A DNA stretch of 11,864 bases from Brachybacterium sp. (GTDB taxonomy: Bacteria > Actinomycetota > Actinomycetes > Actinomycetales > Dermabacteraceae). This document shows, piece by piece, positions 1 through 5,637 of this stretch (position 1 is the first letter of the stretch; each line of letters opens with the position of its first letter). Position numbers and translations under genes: made by a program. Location of the stretch: positions 1-11,864 of the forward strand of contig DAHVRS010000249.1 in assembly GCA_027322375.1 (NCBI GenBank), given 5' to 3'. Below the pieces are notes generated by a model. That model did no database searches, was not told where the DNA came from, and saw nothing but the letters and a program-made list of their open reading frames with translations.

Positions 1-205
1 CCACGTGCAGCCCCGCCCCGGAGGGGTAGGGGAACATGTCCATGATGTAGAGCTTCTCGGGCAGCTCGGTGTCGGTCGCCTCGCCGGACAGCGAACCGAC
101 CGGGTTGGCGGCGTGGAAGGTCCCTTCCTCGTCCCAGCGCCGCTGCCAGCGCTTCTCGATCTCGTCAGCCTTCGCGGCCGTGTATCGGTGCGGTGCCTCG
201 CTCAT
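1..205 (-). CDS. leuS: Leucyl-tRNA synthetase, N-terminal part (runs off left edge)
   Basis: The first 68 codons are in the window. The protein starts [20 protein letters not shown] and reaches the block [14 protein letters not shown], the class I LeuRS signature just before the HIGH-type ATP motif (family form [13 protein letters not shown]); the window stops before its GH. The enzyme charges tRNA-Leu with leucine in the cytoplasm. Catalytic core, editing domain and KMSKS loop lie outside. The ATG at 205 is chosen because GGAGGA lies 10 nt upstream (216-221) and because LeuRS proteins begin with this Tyr/Thr-rich leader before EIEKRWQ. The frame stays open further upstream but crosses a terminator hairpin. 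No convincing promoter lies between that hairpin (262-285) and the start, so leuS is probably transcribed through it, which suggests attenuation. Family identification is very secure. Confidence 0.96.
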   Translation of the reverse strand, partial: MSEAPHRYTAAKADEIEKRWQRRWDEEGTFHAANPVGSLSGEATDTELPEKLYIMDMFPYPSGAGLHV

Positions 206-261
206 GGGTGAATCGTCCTCCGGGGTTGATGCGGCGCTCGCCGTGGTGCGTCTCCGGCATG

Positions 262-285
262 AAAAAACCCTCGCGCGTGCGAGGG
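262..285 (-). terminator. Intrinsic terminator just upstream of leuS (attenuator or operon terminator)
   Basis: Read on the - strand, CCCTCGC, loop ACGC, GCGAGGG form a perfect 7-bp hairpin (285-268) followed by six T (267-262). This is the clearest intrinsic terminator in the window. It could end the sugar operon, whose last gene stops 182 bp upstream. No plausible leuS promoter lies between it and the leuS start, and a -10-like TAGTAT sits upstream at 396-401, so an attenuator for leuS fits better. Hairpin plus T-tract is seen directly; the role is inferred. Confidence 0.8.
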
Positions 286-286
286 G

Positions 287-364
287 AGCCGCGTCGGTGC
301 CCTTCTGCCGGCACGGGGTGCGCTCAGGGACGCACGAAGGGCAGGGACCGTCTCCGACGCGGCT
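287..364 (-). promoter_or_regulatory. Long structured leader hairpin upstream of leuS
   Basis: On the - strand, AGCCGCGTCGG (364-354) is perfectly complementary to CCGACGCGGCT (297-287), giving an 11-bp helix. Inside it TGCCCTT (343-337) pairs with AAGGGCA (304-298), stacked directly on the first helix on the 3' side with a 10-nt bulge on the 5' side. GTGCG (335-331) can pair with CGCAC (322-318) around an 8-nt loop. The structure ends one nucleotide before the terminator hairpin. No T-box sequence or known riboswitch core was recognised. The pairing is visible; its role as a leucine-responsive leader is inference. Confidence 0.55.
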
Positions 365-389
365 GCGGAAGCAGGAGCCATCGAGCCAC
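324..389 (-). CDS. Candidate leucine leader peptide (21 aa) of leuS
   Basis: A GTG at 389 opens a 21-codon ORF starting MARWLLL and ending with TGA at 326-324. The three Leu codons (CTC CTG CTT, 377-369) lie five bases before the 5' arm of the 11-bp leader helix, and the stop codon falls in its apical loop. No Shine-Dalgarno site is present, but a -10-like TAGTAT (401-396) ends six bases before the GTG, so the transcript could start on the GTG itself, as leaderless actinobacterial mRNAs do. The arrangement resembles classical amino-acid attenuation. The remaining codons (Arg/Pro-rich) look unconstrained. I could not identify a convincing antiterminator, so this stays a hypothesis. Confidence 0.4.
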   Translation of the reverse strand: MARWLLLPQPRRRRSLPFVRP

Positions 390-395
390 CCGCTC

Positions 396-401
396 ATACT
401 A
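396..401 (-). promoter_or_regulatory. Candidate -10 element for leuS leader transcript
   Basis: TAGTAT on the - strand matches the actinobacterial TAnnnT -10 pattern (4/6 to TATAAT). A start seven nucleotides downstream falls on the GTG of the leader ORF at 389. The hexamer 17 bp upstream (424-419, TTCGGG) is a poor -35. A small GCCC-TTCG-GGGC hairpin (428-417) covers that position and might help end the sugar operon. Confidence 0.35.
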
Positions 402-467
402 CAGCGCCGCGGACCGGCCCCGAAGGGCGGCCGCGACGCTGTGCGCCGGATCCGGTGAACCGGCTGA

Positions 468-1874
468 TCAGTCCTCGCCTCGCACGTCGAAGTTCGGATC
501 CGGTTCGCCATACCCCTCCGGCAGGGTGACGGGGCAGAACTGCTGCATGGTCGGGTCGACATACCGTTGGGCTTCGTCAAGGAGGCCTTCCGGGGTGCCG
601 GAACCCTGGTTGAGGCTCTCCTGCACGGTCTGCATCGCGTCCCAGAGCTTGGTGCCCACCGGCAACGGAGGACGTGACTTCGCTACACCCATGATCTCGA
701 CGAAGAAGGAGATGTCAGGGTTCCATCCCTCCGGGTCCTTGATCGTCTCGAGATTCGTGGGGATGCGGCTGATCCCGTTCATCAAGATCTTCTGCCCCTC
801 GTAGCCCGCATAGAACTTGAAGAACTCCCAGGCTGCCCTCGACATGCTGGCCCCCTTGGGCATCGTGAGCGCGAAACCACCCGCCCAGGTGACGGGGGCA
901 CCTCCCGCCTCGGGCACCGGAAGGTGGGTGACGGTGTAGTTCATGTCCGGCTTGTAGTCGGCCAGCGACTGCACACCCCACGGCCCAGTGATCTGGAACA
1001 GCTGTCGATCCGAGAAGAACGAGCTCTGGGTAGGAGGAGAGTTCGGCGGCTCGTAGGTGGCCTTGAAAGCATCGAGGCGCGGGAAGTCGAGCCGTTCGAC
1101 CCATCCGGCGTACATCTCCGCCACGGCGAGCATCTCCGGGGCGTTCAGGAGCATGCGGCAGGTCTCGTTGTCGAAGAACGAGACCTCGCTGGTCATCGCC
1201 CACGTGAGGAGGGATGCCTGATCGTCCCACGGGATCCAGGTCACGCGCTCATATGTGCCCCGGTCGTCCTGAACGCTGACCTGTTCGTCGATCTCCCACA
1301 TTTGGTCGTAGGTCAGCGGTCCGTTGCCGGGATCGAGCAGCTCTCGATCGATGCCGACCTCGTCGGCAAGGTCCAGATTCACGTACATGCCGCGGGTGTC
1401 GGTATCCATGGGCAAGCCGTAGTACTGGCCGTCGTAGAACAGCTCGTCGGTGGCGAACTTGACCCAACCGGACATGAACTCCTCGGGGCTGACGCCCTCG
1501 TACTCCTCGATCAGCGGATCGATGGGCTCGAGCAGGCCGAGAGAGGCGAACTGTGCAGTGTTGAACCGGTCGCTGAAATAGACGTCCGGACCGGTACGGC
1601 CTCGCACGGAGGTGATGACGCTGGAGGCGTCGCCTTCTCCGCTGGAGGGCACCTGCGAGATCTCGATGTTCACCTCCGGATGCTGCTCCGAGAAGGCCTC
1701 CACGACGTCCGCCTCCACATCGGAGTCCGAGGCCCAGATGCCCCACACCCGCACGGTGTCCGGATCGCGATCGGCTCCGGTGGGGCGGTTCGTGCAGCTC
1801 ACGATCGAGCCACCGGCGACGGTGACTGTGGCGCCGGCGCCGAGAGCGCGTAGCAGGGTTCGACGATCGATCAC
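468..1874 (-). CDS. ABC transporter sugar-binding lipoprotein (solute-binding family 1)
   Basis: Extracellular lipoprotein that captures a carbohydrate for the two permeases encoded just upstream. The N-terminus has a twin-arginine pattern ([10 protein letters not shown], residues 3-12), a short hydrophobic stretch and a lipobox IVSC with Cys27 as the likely lipidated residue, so it is probably a Tat-exported lipoprotein. The mature part has family-1 binding-protein features: [24 protein letters not shown] near the start, TGPDVYFSD around residue 100, and [14 protein letters not shown] with an aromatic-rich helix ([11 protein letters not shown]) towards the C-terminus. Length 468 aa is normal. 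The start is GTG, overlapping the permease stop by 4 bp (GTGA), with GGAGG at 1881-1885 six bases upstream. Two 60-base samples are 57 and 60% G+C, low for this window. Substrate cannot be read from sequence; oligosaccharide or monosaccharide import is inferred from family and context. Confidence 0.93.
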   Translation of the reverse strand: MIDRRTLLRALGAGATVTVAGGSIVSCTNRPTGADRDPDTVRVWGIWASDSDVEADVVEAFSEQHPEVNIEISQVPSSGEGDASSVITSVRGRTGPDVYFSDRFNTAQFASLGLLEPIDPLIEEYEGVSPEEFMSGWVKFATDELFYDGQYYGLPMDTDTRGMYVNLDLADEVGIDRELLDPGNGPLTYDQMWEIDEQVSVQDDRGTYERVTWIPWDDQASLLTWAMTSEVSFFDNETCRMLLNAPEMLAVAEMYAGWVERLDFPRLDAFKATYEPPNSPPTQSSFFSDRQLFQITGPWGVQSLADYKPDMNYTVTHLPVPEAGGAPVTWAGGFALTMPKGASMSRAAWEFFKFYAGYEGQKILMNGISRIPTNLETIKDPEGWNPDISFFVEIMGVAKSRPPLPVGTKLWDAMQTVQESLNQGSGTPEGLLDEAQRYVDPTMQQFCPVTLPEGYGEPDPNFDVRGED

Positions 1875-2794
1875 TTGAAACCTCCGAGGGTGATGCCGCT
1901 GATGAAGTAGCGCTGGAACATGAAGAAGAGGATGACCAGCGGCAGCAGCACCAGGAAGGACGCGGCCATGAGCAGGTTGAACTGGATGTCCTGTGAGTTG
2001 ACGGAGCGGAAGACCTGCATACCGATGGAGAGCGTCTGCTTGTTCGTGTCCTGCAGGTAGATCAGCGGGCCCATGAAGTCATTCCACGTGCCCACGGCCG
2101 CGAAGATGGCGATGACAGTGACAGCCGGGCGAGCGGTCGGGAAGACGATCCGCCAGGCGATCGACCATTCGCTGGCGCCGTCCACCCGGGCCGCGTCGAG
2201 CATGTCGCGCGGCGTCTGCAGCATGAACTGGCGCAGCAGGAAGGTGAAGAAGCCGCCTGCGAACAGGGCCGGAGCGATCAGCGGCACCCAGGTGTTCACG
2301 AATCCCAGGCCTGCCCACATATCGAACATCGGGATGAGGGTGACCGGGAAGGGCAGGAACAGGGTGGCCAGCACGATGAAGAACACCTTGTTGCGGCCGG
2401 GCCAGTCGATGCACGCGAAGCCGTAGGCGACGATGAAGTTCGAGATCACGCTGAACACGACCACGCAGATGGTGATGATCGCGCTGTTGCGGAAGAAGGT
2501 CCAGAACGGCATCACGGTGACGGCGTCGACGAAGTTCTGCCAGCGGAACTCATGGGGGAACAGGGTGGGAGGGAACTGGGCGAGCTCCTCGGGCGTCTTC
2601 AGCGCCGAGATGAACATCCAGTACAGGGGCAGGGAGAACAGGATCAGGACGATGAGCATCACGAAGCGTGAGACCCACTGCCCGACGGGGCCCTGCCGGG
2701 AACCGTCCGCATTGCGGCCGTAGTCGGACCGCGACTTCAGCGGCGTGGACTGACCGAGGTTCTTGGTCTCGGTCTCGAGAGTGGTGATAGCCAT
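1871..2794 (-). CDS. Carbohydrate ABC transporter permease, MalG/UgpE type
   Basis: Inner-membrane permease forming half of the translocation pore. The 307-aa protein has a polar N-terminus (about 1-38), six predicted membrane segments beginning FVMLIVLILFSLPLYWM (residues 44-60), and the cytoplasmic EAA loop around 200-222 (DAARVDGASEW...FPTARPAV), which docks the ATPase. The C-terminus [13 protein letters not shown] is the typical MalG-type ending. The ATG lies 14 bp after the other permease's stop; AGGAG (on + at 2805-2809) overlaps that stop and serves as ribosome site. The gene overlaps the binding-protein start by 4 bp, so the three genes are almost certainly one translationally coupled operon. 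No ATP-binding subunit is in the window; such actinobacterial importers often share a distant MsiK-type ATPase (established for the group, inferred here). Confidence 0.95.
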   Translation of the reverse strand: MAITTLETETKNLGQSTPLKSRSDYGRNADGSRQGPVGQWVSRFVMLIVLILFSLPLYWMFISALKTPEELAQFPPTLFPHEFRWQNFVDAVTVMPFWTFFRNSAIITICVVVFSVISNFIVAYGFACIDWPGRNKVFFIVLATLFLPFPVTLIPMFDMWAGLGFVNTWVPLIAPALFAGGFFTFLLRQFMLQTPRDMLDAARVDGASEWSIAWRIVFPTARPAVTVIAIFAAVGTWNDFMGPLIYLQDTNKQTLSIGMQVFRSVNSQDIQFNLLMAASFLVLLPLVILFFMFQRYFISGITLGGFK

Positions 2795-2808
2795 GATGTC
2801 TGTTCTCC

Positions 2809-3831
2809 TCAGCCGGCCGACACGTCGTAGTTCACGAACCGGCGCGAGAGCCAGTAGATGAGCCCCGCCAGCACCATGCCGAACAGGAACAGCAGCACCG
2901 CGAGCGCGGAAGCGAAGCCCAGCTGGCCGTAGGAGAAGGCGTTGCGGTAGAGATACAGCATGTAGAACAGCGTGGCGTTGTCCGGGCCGCCGTTGGTCAT
3001 GATGAAGGCCTCGGTGAACACCATCATCGCGCCGGACACGCCCGTGATCAGGTTGAACAGGATCGTGGGGGTCAGCAGCGGCACGGTGATCGAGAAGAAC
3101 TGCCGCATGCGGCCCGCGCCGTCGATGCGGGCTGCCTCGTAGAGCGTCTCAGGGATGTTCCGCAGCCCGGCGAGATAGATCAGGGCGGCGTTGCCGGCGC
3201 CGAGCTGGGCCATGACGATCATGACGATCTTCGCGTAGCGCGGATCGCCCAGCAGGTTCGTGTCCGGCATGCCGAAAAGACCCAGGAACTGGTTGACGAT
3301 GCCGAACTGGGGGTTCACGAACACGATGAAGATGAACGACATCGCGAACATGGGGATGAGCGAGGGCAGGTAGAGCAGGGTCCGGTAGATCGCGACCTCG
3401 CGCACGTTGCGGTTCATCGCCAGCGCCAGCAACAGCGCCACCACGAGTCCGATCGGTACCGCGAGGACCATGTAGTAGACGGTGTTGCCCACGGAGGTGT
3501 GGACCATCGGATCGGCGAAGGCGGCGATGTAGTTCTTCATGCCGATGAAGGTGGGCGCCTGCATGCCGGAGTACTGCGTCAGGCTGATCGCGAACGAGTA
3601 GACGAGCGGATAGATCACGAACACCGCCACCCCGATGATCCAGGGCGAGATGAAGAGCAGGCCGGTGCGGAGATTCTTCTTCTCCCGCGGAGTGAGGCGG
3701 CGCTTGCCAGACCCGGAATCGCCCCTCCTCAGCGGGGGTGGAGCCTCAGTCCCGGCCGTCGGTCTGTCGGCGTGCCCGGTGCCGGCGCCGCCGGCCCTCG
3801 GATTCGCCGCGATGGCATCGCTGGTGCTCAT
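2809..3831 (-). CDS. Carbohydrate ABC transporter permease, MalF/UgpA type
   Basis: First gene of the sugar import operon and partner of the MalG-type permease. The 340-aa protein has a long polar, Gly/Pro/Arg-rich cytoplasmic N-terminus (about 1-55), then GLLFISPWIIGVAVFVIYPLVYS (57-79), the usual first membrane segment, and the EAA loop at about 231-254 (YEAARIDGAGRMRQFF...VPLLTPT). Further membrane segments run to LAGLIYWLSRR near the C-terminus. NGGPDNATLFYMLYLY (280-295) is a family hallmark. The ATG at 3831 has an AAGGGAG-like ribosome site (3836-3840 on +) four bases away. Upstream sequence carries a candidate promoter and palindrome. Family assignment is secure; the transported sugar is unknown, since no glycosidase or regulator gene is present to suggest it. 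Confidence 0.95.
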   Translation of the reverse strand: MSTSDAIAANPRAGGAGTGHADRPTAGTEAPPPLRRGDSGSGKRRLTPREKKNLRTGLLFISPWIIGVAVFVIYPLVYSFAISLTQYSGMQAPTFIGMKNYIAAFADPMVHTSVGNTVYYMVLAVPIGLVVALLLALAMNRNVREVAIYRTLLYLPSLIPMFAMSFIFIVFVNPQFGIVNQFLGLFGMPDTNLLGDPRYAKIVMIVMAQLGAGNAALIYLAGLRNIPETLYEAARIDGAGRMRQFFSITVPLLTPTILFNLITGVSGAMMVFTEAFIMTNGGPDNATLFYMLYLYRNAFSYGQLGFASALAVLLFLFGMVLAGLIYWLSRRFVNYDVSAG

Positions 3832-3878
3832 CGCTCTCCCTTCCAGTTCCCGCGGTCCGGGGATCGACCCGTTGACCT

Positions 3879-3894
3879 GGAGCGTCGATGCTCC
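3879..3894. promoter_or_regulatory. Candidate LacI-family operator upstream of sugar operon
   Basis: GGAGCGTCGATGCTCC is a 16-bp palindrome with 14 of 16 positions symmetric around central TCGA. LacI-family repressors of actinobacterial sugar operons bind palindromes with a central CG step. It lies 48 bp upstream of the first permease and downstream of the candidate promoter, where a repressor could block elongation. A second weaker palindrome, GTCCGGGCCGGGAC (12/14 symmetric), lies at 3903-3916. No regulator gene is in the window, so the assignment is inference. Confidence 0.4.
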
Positions 3895-3936
3895 GGGCTC
3901 GCGTCCGGGCCGGGACCGCGCTGTTCCGTGTGGGGC

Positions 3937-3965
3937 ACATTACTCACACCGATGGACTAACGCAA
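3937..3965 (-). promoter_or_regulatory. Candidate promoter of the sugar ABC operon
   Basis: On the - strand TTGCGT (3965-3960) and TAATGT (3942-3937) are separated by 17 bp, in the most AT-rich patch of the intergenic region. Each matches consensus at only 3 of 6 positions, so support is mainly spacing, location and the local AT content. A start near 3930 would give a leader of about 100 nt containing the 3879-3894 palindrome. The rest of the 242-bp gap (3832-4073) holds only the hairpin at 3995-4025. Confidence 0.3.
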
Positions 3966-3994
3966 TGACCCTCCGGAACTGAACGCGCACGCGT

Positions 3995-4025
3995 CGCCCC
4001 GCACGCGCGGGAGCACGGCGGGGCG
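3995..4025 (-). terminator. GC-rich hairpin downstream of the AEC transporter gene
   Basis: CGCCCCGC (3995-4002) and GCGGGGCG (4018-4025) form a perfect 8-bp stem with a 15-nt loop, 48 bp past the AEC stop codon. There is no T-tract on either strand, so it would be a non-canonical terminator or an mRNA-stabilising hairpin. Confidence 0.4.
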
Positions 4026-4073
4026 AGGGAAATGTGGGGTGCGGTGAGGGAGTGCCGGCAGCGCGAGGAGCGC

Positions 4074-5000
4074 TCAGGCGCCGAGCAGGCCCGAGATCGC
4101 CAGCAGTACCAGCACGGTGCCGATCGTCGTGATGAGCACCGTGTCGCGGGCGAGGTTCTCGCTGGCCCGATAGCGGGCGGCGGCGACGTAGACGTTCTGA
4201 GCGGTGGGCAGCGCAGCCATCACCACGACCTCGTACAGCGAGACGCCGCGCATGCCCAGCAGCAGGCCGACTCCGAGGGCGATGATCGGCATGATGAGGA
4301 GCTTCGAGACGGAGGCGACCGCGATGAGGCCGCGGTAGCCGTCCTCCTTCGCGAGCGGTCTCGAGCCGTGCAGGGACAGGCCGTAGGCGAGCAGCATTGC
4401 GGGTATCGCCATGTCGGCGAGGGACTGGATCGGCTCGAGGGCGACGGCGGGCATGTGCACCCCGGCGAGCACGAGCACGATGCCCACCGCGGACGCGATG
4501 ATCACGGGGTTGCCGACGATGCTGCGCACCACGCCGCTCGTCCCGGAGACGCCGCCCTCGGTGAGGCGATGGAGGACGAAGAGATACAGCGGCGTGTACA
4601 CGGCCTGCTGGAAGAGGATGACGGGCAGCGCGTGGGAGATGTCCCCGAGCACGTACAGCGCGATCGGGAAGCCCATGTTCGCGCCGTTGACCACCGAGCC
4701 GCTGATGGCGGTGATGACGAGATCGGCGCCGCGGCGGGCGGTGAACAGTCGCAGCGTGAGGACCAGCAGCGCGCCGGTGACCAGGCCCGAGATCGCGGCG
4801 ACCAGCATCGGCAGGGAGAGCACGGCGCTGATGTCGGAGCCGAGCAGGCCCACGAGCACCAGGGCGGGGGAGGCGATGAAGAAGGTGGTGCGGTTCAGGA
4901 CGTAGCGTCCATGCGGGCCCAGCACGCCGGTGCGGCCCACGACCCAGCCCACGCCGATCATCACCCAGACGATGAGGAAGCCGGCCAGGACCCCGCTCAC
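4074..5000 (-). CDS. AEC-family transporter (auxin efflux carrier / malate permease type)
   Basis: A 308-aa integral membrane protein of the AEC (MleP-like) family, which moves organic anions such as malate in characterised bacterial members; the substrate here is unknown. Visible hallmarks are NGANMGFPIA (105-114), NPVIIASAVGI (164-174) after a short polar central loop, and ALPTAQNVYVAAARY (263-277), a strong family signature. About ten hydrophobic segments fill the rest, in two halves around the loop at 145-160. The start is GTG at 5000, with no Shine-Dalgarno site: the preceding bases read CTCCGCGCCGCT on the coding strand. The GTG overlaps by 4 bp (GTGA) the stop of a short upstream ORF, so translation may depend on coupling. 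panD is upstream on the same strand, 143 bp away, probably as a separate unit. Family identification is firm. Confidence 0.92.
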   Translation of the reverse strand: MSGVLAGFLIVWVMIGVGWVVGRTGVLGPHGRYVLNRTTFFIASPALVLVGLLGSDISAVLSLPMLVAAISGLVTGALLVLTLRLFTARRGADLVITAISGSVVNGANMGFPIALYVLGDISHALPVILFQQAVYTPLYLFVLHRLTEGGVSGTSGVVRSIVGNPVIIASAVGIVLVLAGVHMPAVALEPIQSLADMAIPAMLLAYGLSLHGSRPLAKEDGYRGLIAVASVSKLLIMPIIALGVGLLLGMRGVSLYEVVVMAALPTAQNVYVAAARYRASENLARDTVLITTIGTVLVLLAISGLLGA

Positions 5001-5029
5001 AGCGGCGCGGAGGGGAGGTGGGTCATCAC
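4997..5029 (-). CDS. Candidate leaderless 10-aa upstream ORF coupled to AEC gene
   Basis: An 11-codon ORF starting GTG ATG encodes MMTHLPSAPL and ends at a TGA that overlaps the AEC GTG as GTGA. A -10-like TAGGAT (5042-5037) lies seven bases before the GTG, so transcription could begin on its first base. The AEC start has no ribosome site, so a ribosome finishing this ORF could restart on the overlapping GTG. An ORF this short can arise by chance; the combination of -10 spacing, overlap and absent SD is the support. Confidence 0.35.
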   Translation of the reverse strand: MMTHLPSAPL

Positions 5030-5036
5030 GAGGACG

Positions 5037-5042
5037 ATCCTA
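5037..5042 (-). promoter_or_regulatory. Candidate -10 element for the AEC transcript
   Basis: TAGGAT on the - strand, within CCCTATAGGATCG, matches TAnnnT (4/6 to TATAAT). Its 7-bp distance to the GTG at 5029 is standard for a transcription start at that G. No good -35 hexamer is visible 16-18 bp upstream, where the sequence is C-rich. Confidence 0.35.
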
Positions 5043-5083
5043 TAGGGATGGTGCGGAAAGGGGTTCCCGCGTTCAGGGCACGG

Positions 5084-5111
5084 ACAGCGCAGAAGTGACA
5101 GTGCAGAAGAG
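5084..5111. repeat. 14-bp tandem repeat between panD and AEC gene
   Basis: ACAGCGCAGAAGTG (5084-5097) is followed immediately by ACAGTGCAGAAGAG (5098-5111), 12 of 14 positions identical. The pair is centred about 68 bp upstream of the proposed AEC transcription start and 32 bp after the panD stop. It could be a paired regulator site or simple local duplication. Confidence 0.6.
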
Positions 5112-5143
5112 GCGACGGGAAAGACCGGAGCGGCTCAGCGCGC

Positions 5144-5569
5144 TCAGGCGAAGCCGCGCGAGGTGCGCCCGTCGATCTGATCCGGCATGCCCGGGACCGG
5201 CTCGGCGCCGTCCTCGCCGATCTCGACGATGCGGTTGTGACCATCGACATGCACCACGCGCGGGTGGTGGGAGGAGATCTCAGTCTCGTCGAGCTGGCCG
5301 TACGCCATGATGATCACGAGATCGCCGGGGGAGACGAGATGGGCGGCGGCACCGTTGATGCCGATCACGCCGGAGCCGCGCTCACCCTCGATCACGTACG
5401 TGACCAGGCGGTTCCCGTTGTTGATGTCGACGATCGTCACCTGTTCGCTCTCGACCAGACCCGCGGCCTCGGTGAGAACAGGGTCGATCGTCACCGAGCC
5501 CACGTAGTGCAGGTCCGCCTGCGTCACCGTGGCCCGGTGGATCTTGGAGGTCATGAGAGTGCGCAACAT
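5144..5569 (-). CDS. panD: Aspartate 1-decarboxylase (pyruvoyl enzyme precursor)
   Basis: Cytoplasmic enzyme converting L-aspartate to beta-alanine for pantothenate and CoA synthesis. The proenzyme cleaves itself between Gly24 and Ser25, turning the serine into the pyruvoyl cofactor. The site is present as LHYVGS. Known functional positions match E. coli numbering exactly: Lys9, Arg54, Thr57, Tyr58 and Asn72 (in INGAAAHL). Length 141 aa fits the actinobacterial form with a short C-terminal extension. The ATG at 5569 aligns with the E. coli start; the ribosome site is only a G-rich run (5 G, three bases upstream), so an internal Met6 start is possible but would drop conserved residues. panB and panC are not adjacent. 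It is divergent from the helicase over 68 bp, which include a 5-bp-arm inverted repeat CTCGC-GCAT-GCGAG (5589-5602). Confidence 0.97.
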   Translation of the reverse strand: MLRTLMTSKIHRATVTQADLHYVGSVTIDPVLTEAAGLVESEQVTIVDINNGNRLVTYVIEGERGSGVIGINGAAAHLVSPGDLVIIMAYGQLDETEISSHHPRVVHVDGHNRIVEIGEDGAEPVPGMPDQIDGRTSRGFA

Positions 5570-5637
5570 CGCCCCCAGTCTCCCACGACTCGCGCATGCG
5601 AGATGATGGGGCCGTCCGTTTCGTCAGGAGGATCACG

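Noticed and set aside
262..364. T-box riboswitch upstream of leuS
   Set aside because: AAGGGCACCGACGCGG looks faintly like the T-box core (AGGGTGGNACCGCG), but the TGGN bulge and any Stem I features are missing.
206..397. In-frame upstream extension of leuS to an ATG at 397
   Set aside because: The frame is open, but it would translate through the terminator hairpin and long stem. LeuRS homologues start near the SD-preceded ATG at 205.
4032..5045. A 337-codon open frame on the + strand opposite the AEC transporter
   Set aside because: The product is an Asp/His/Gln/Arg-rich string with no fold signature, typical of the complement of a hydrophobic membrane protein in high-GC DNA.
5596..5637. 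14-residue N-terminal extension of the helicase
   Set aside because: The upstream ATG has no SD and lies in the divergent promoter region; AGGAGG stands six bases before the ATG at 5638.
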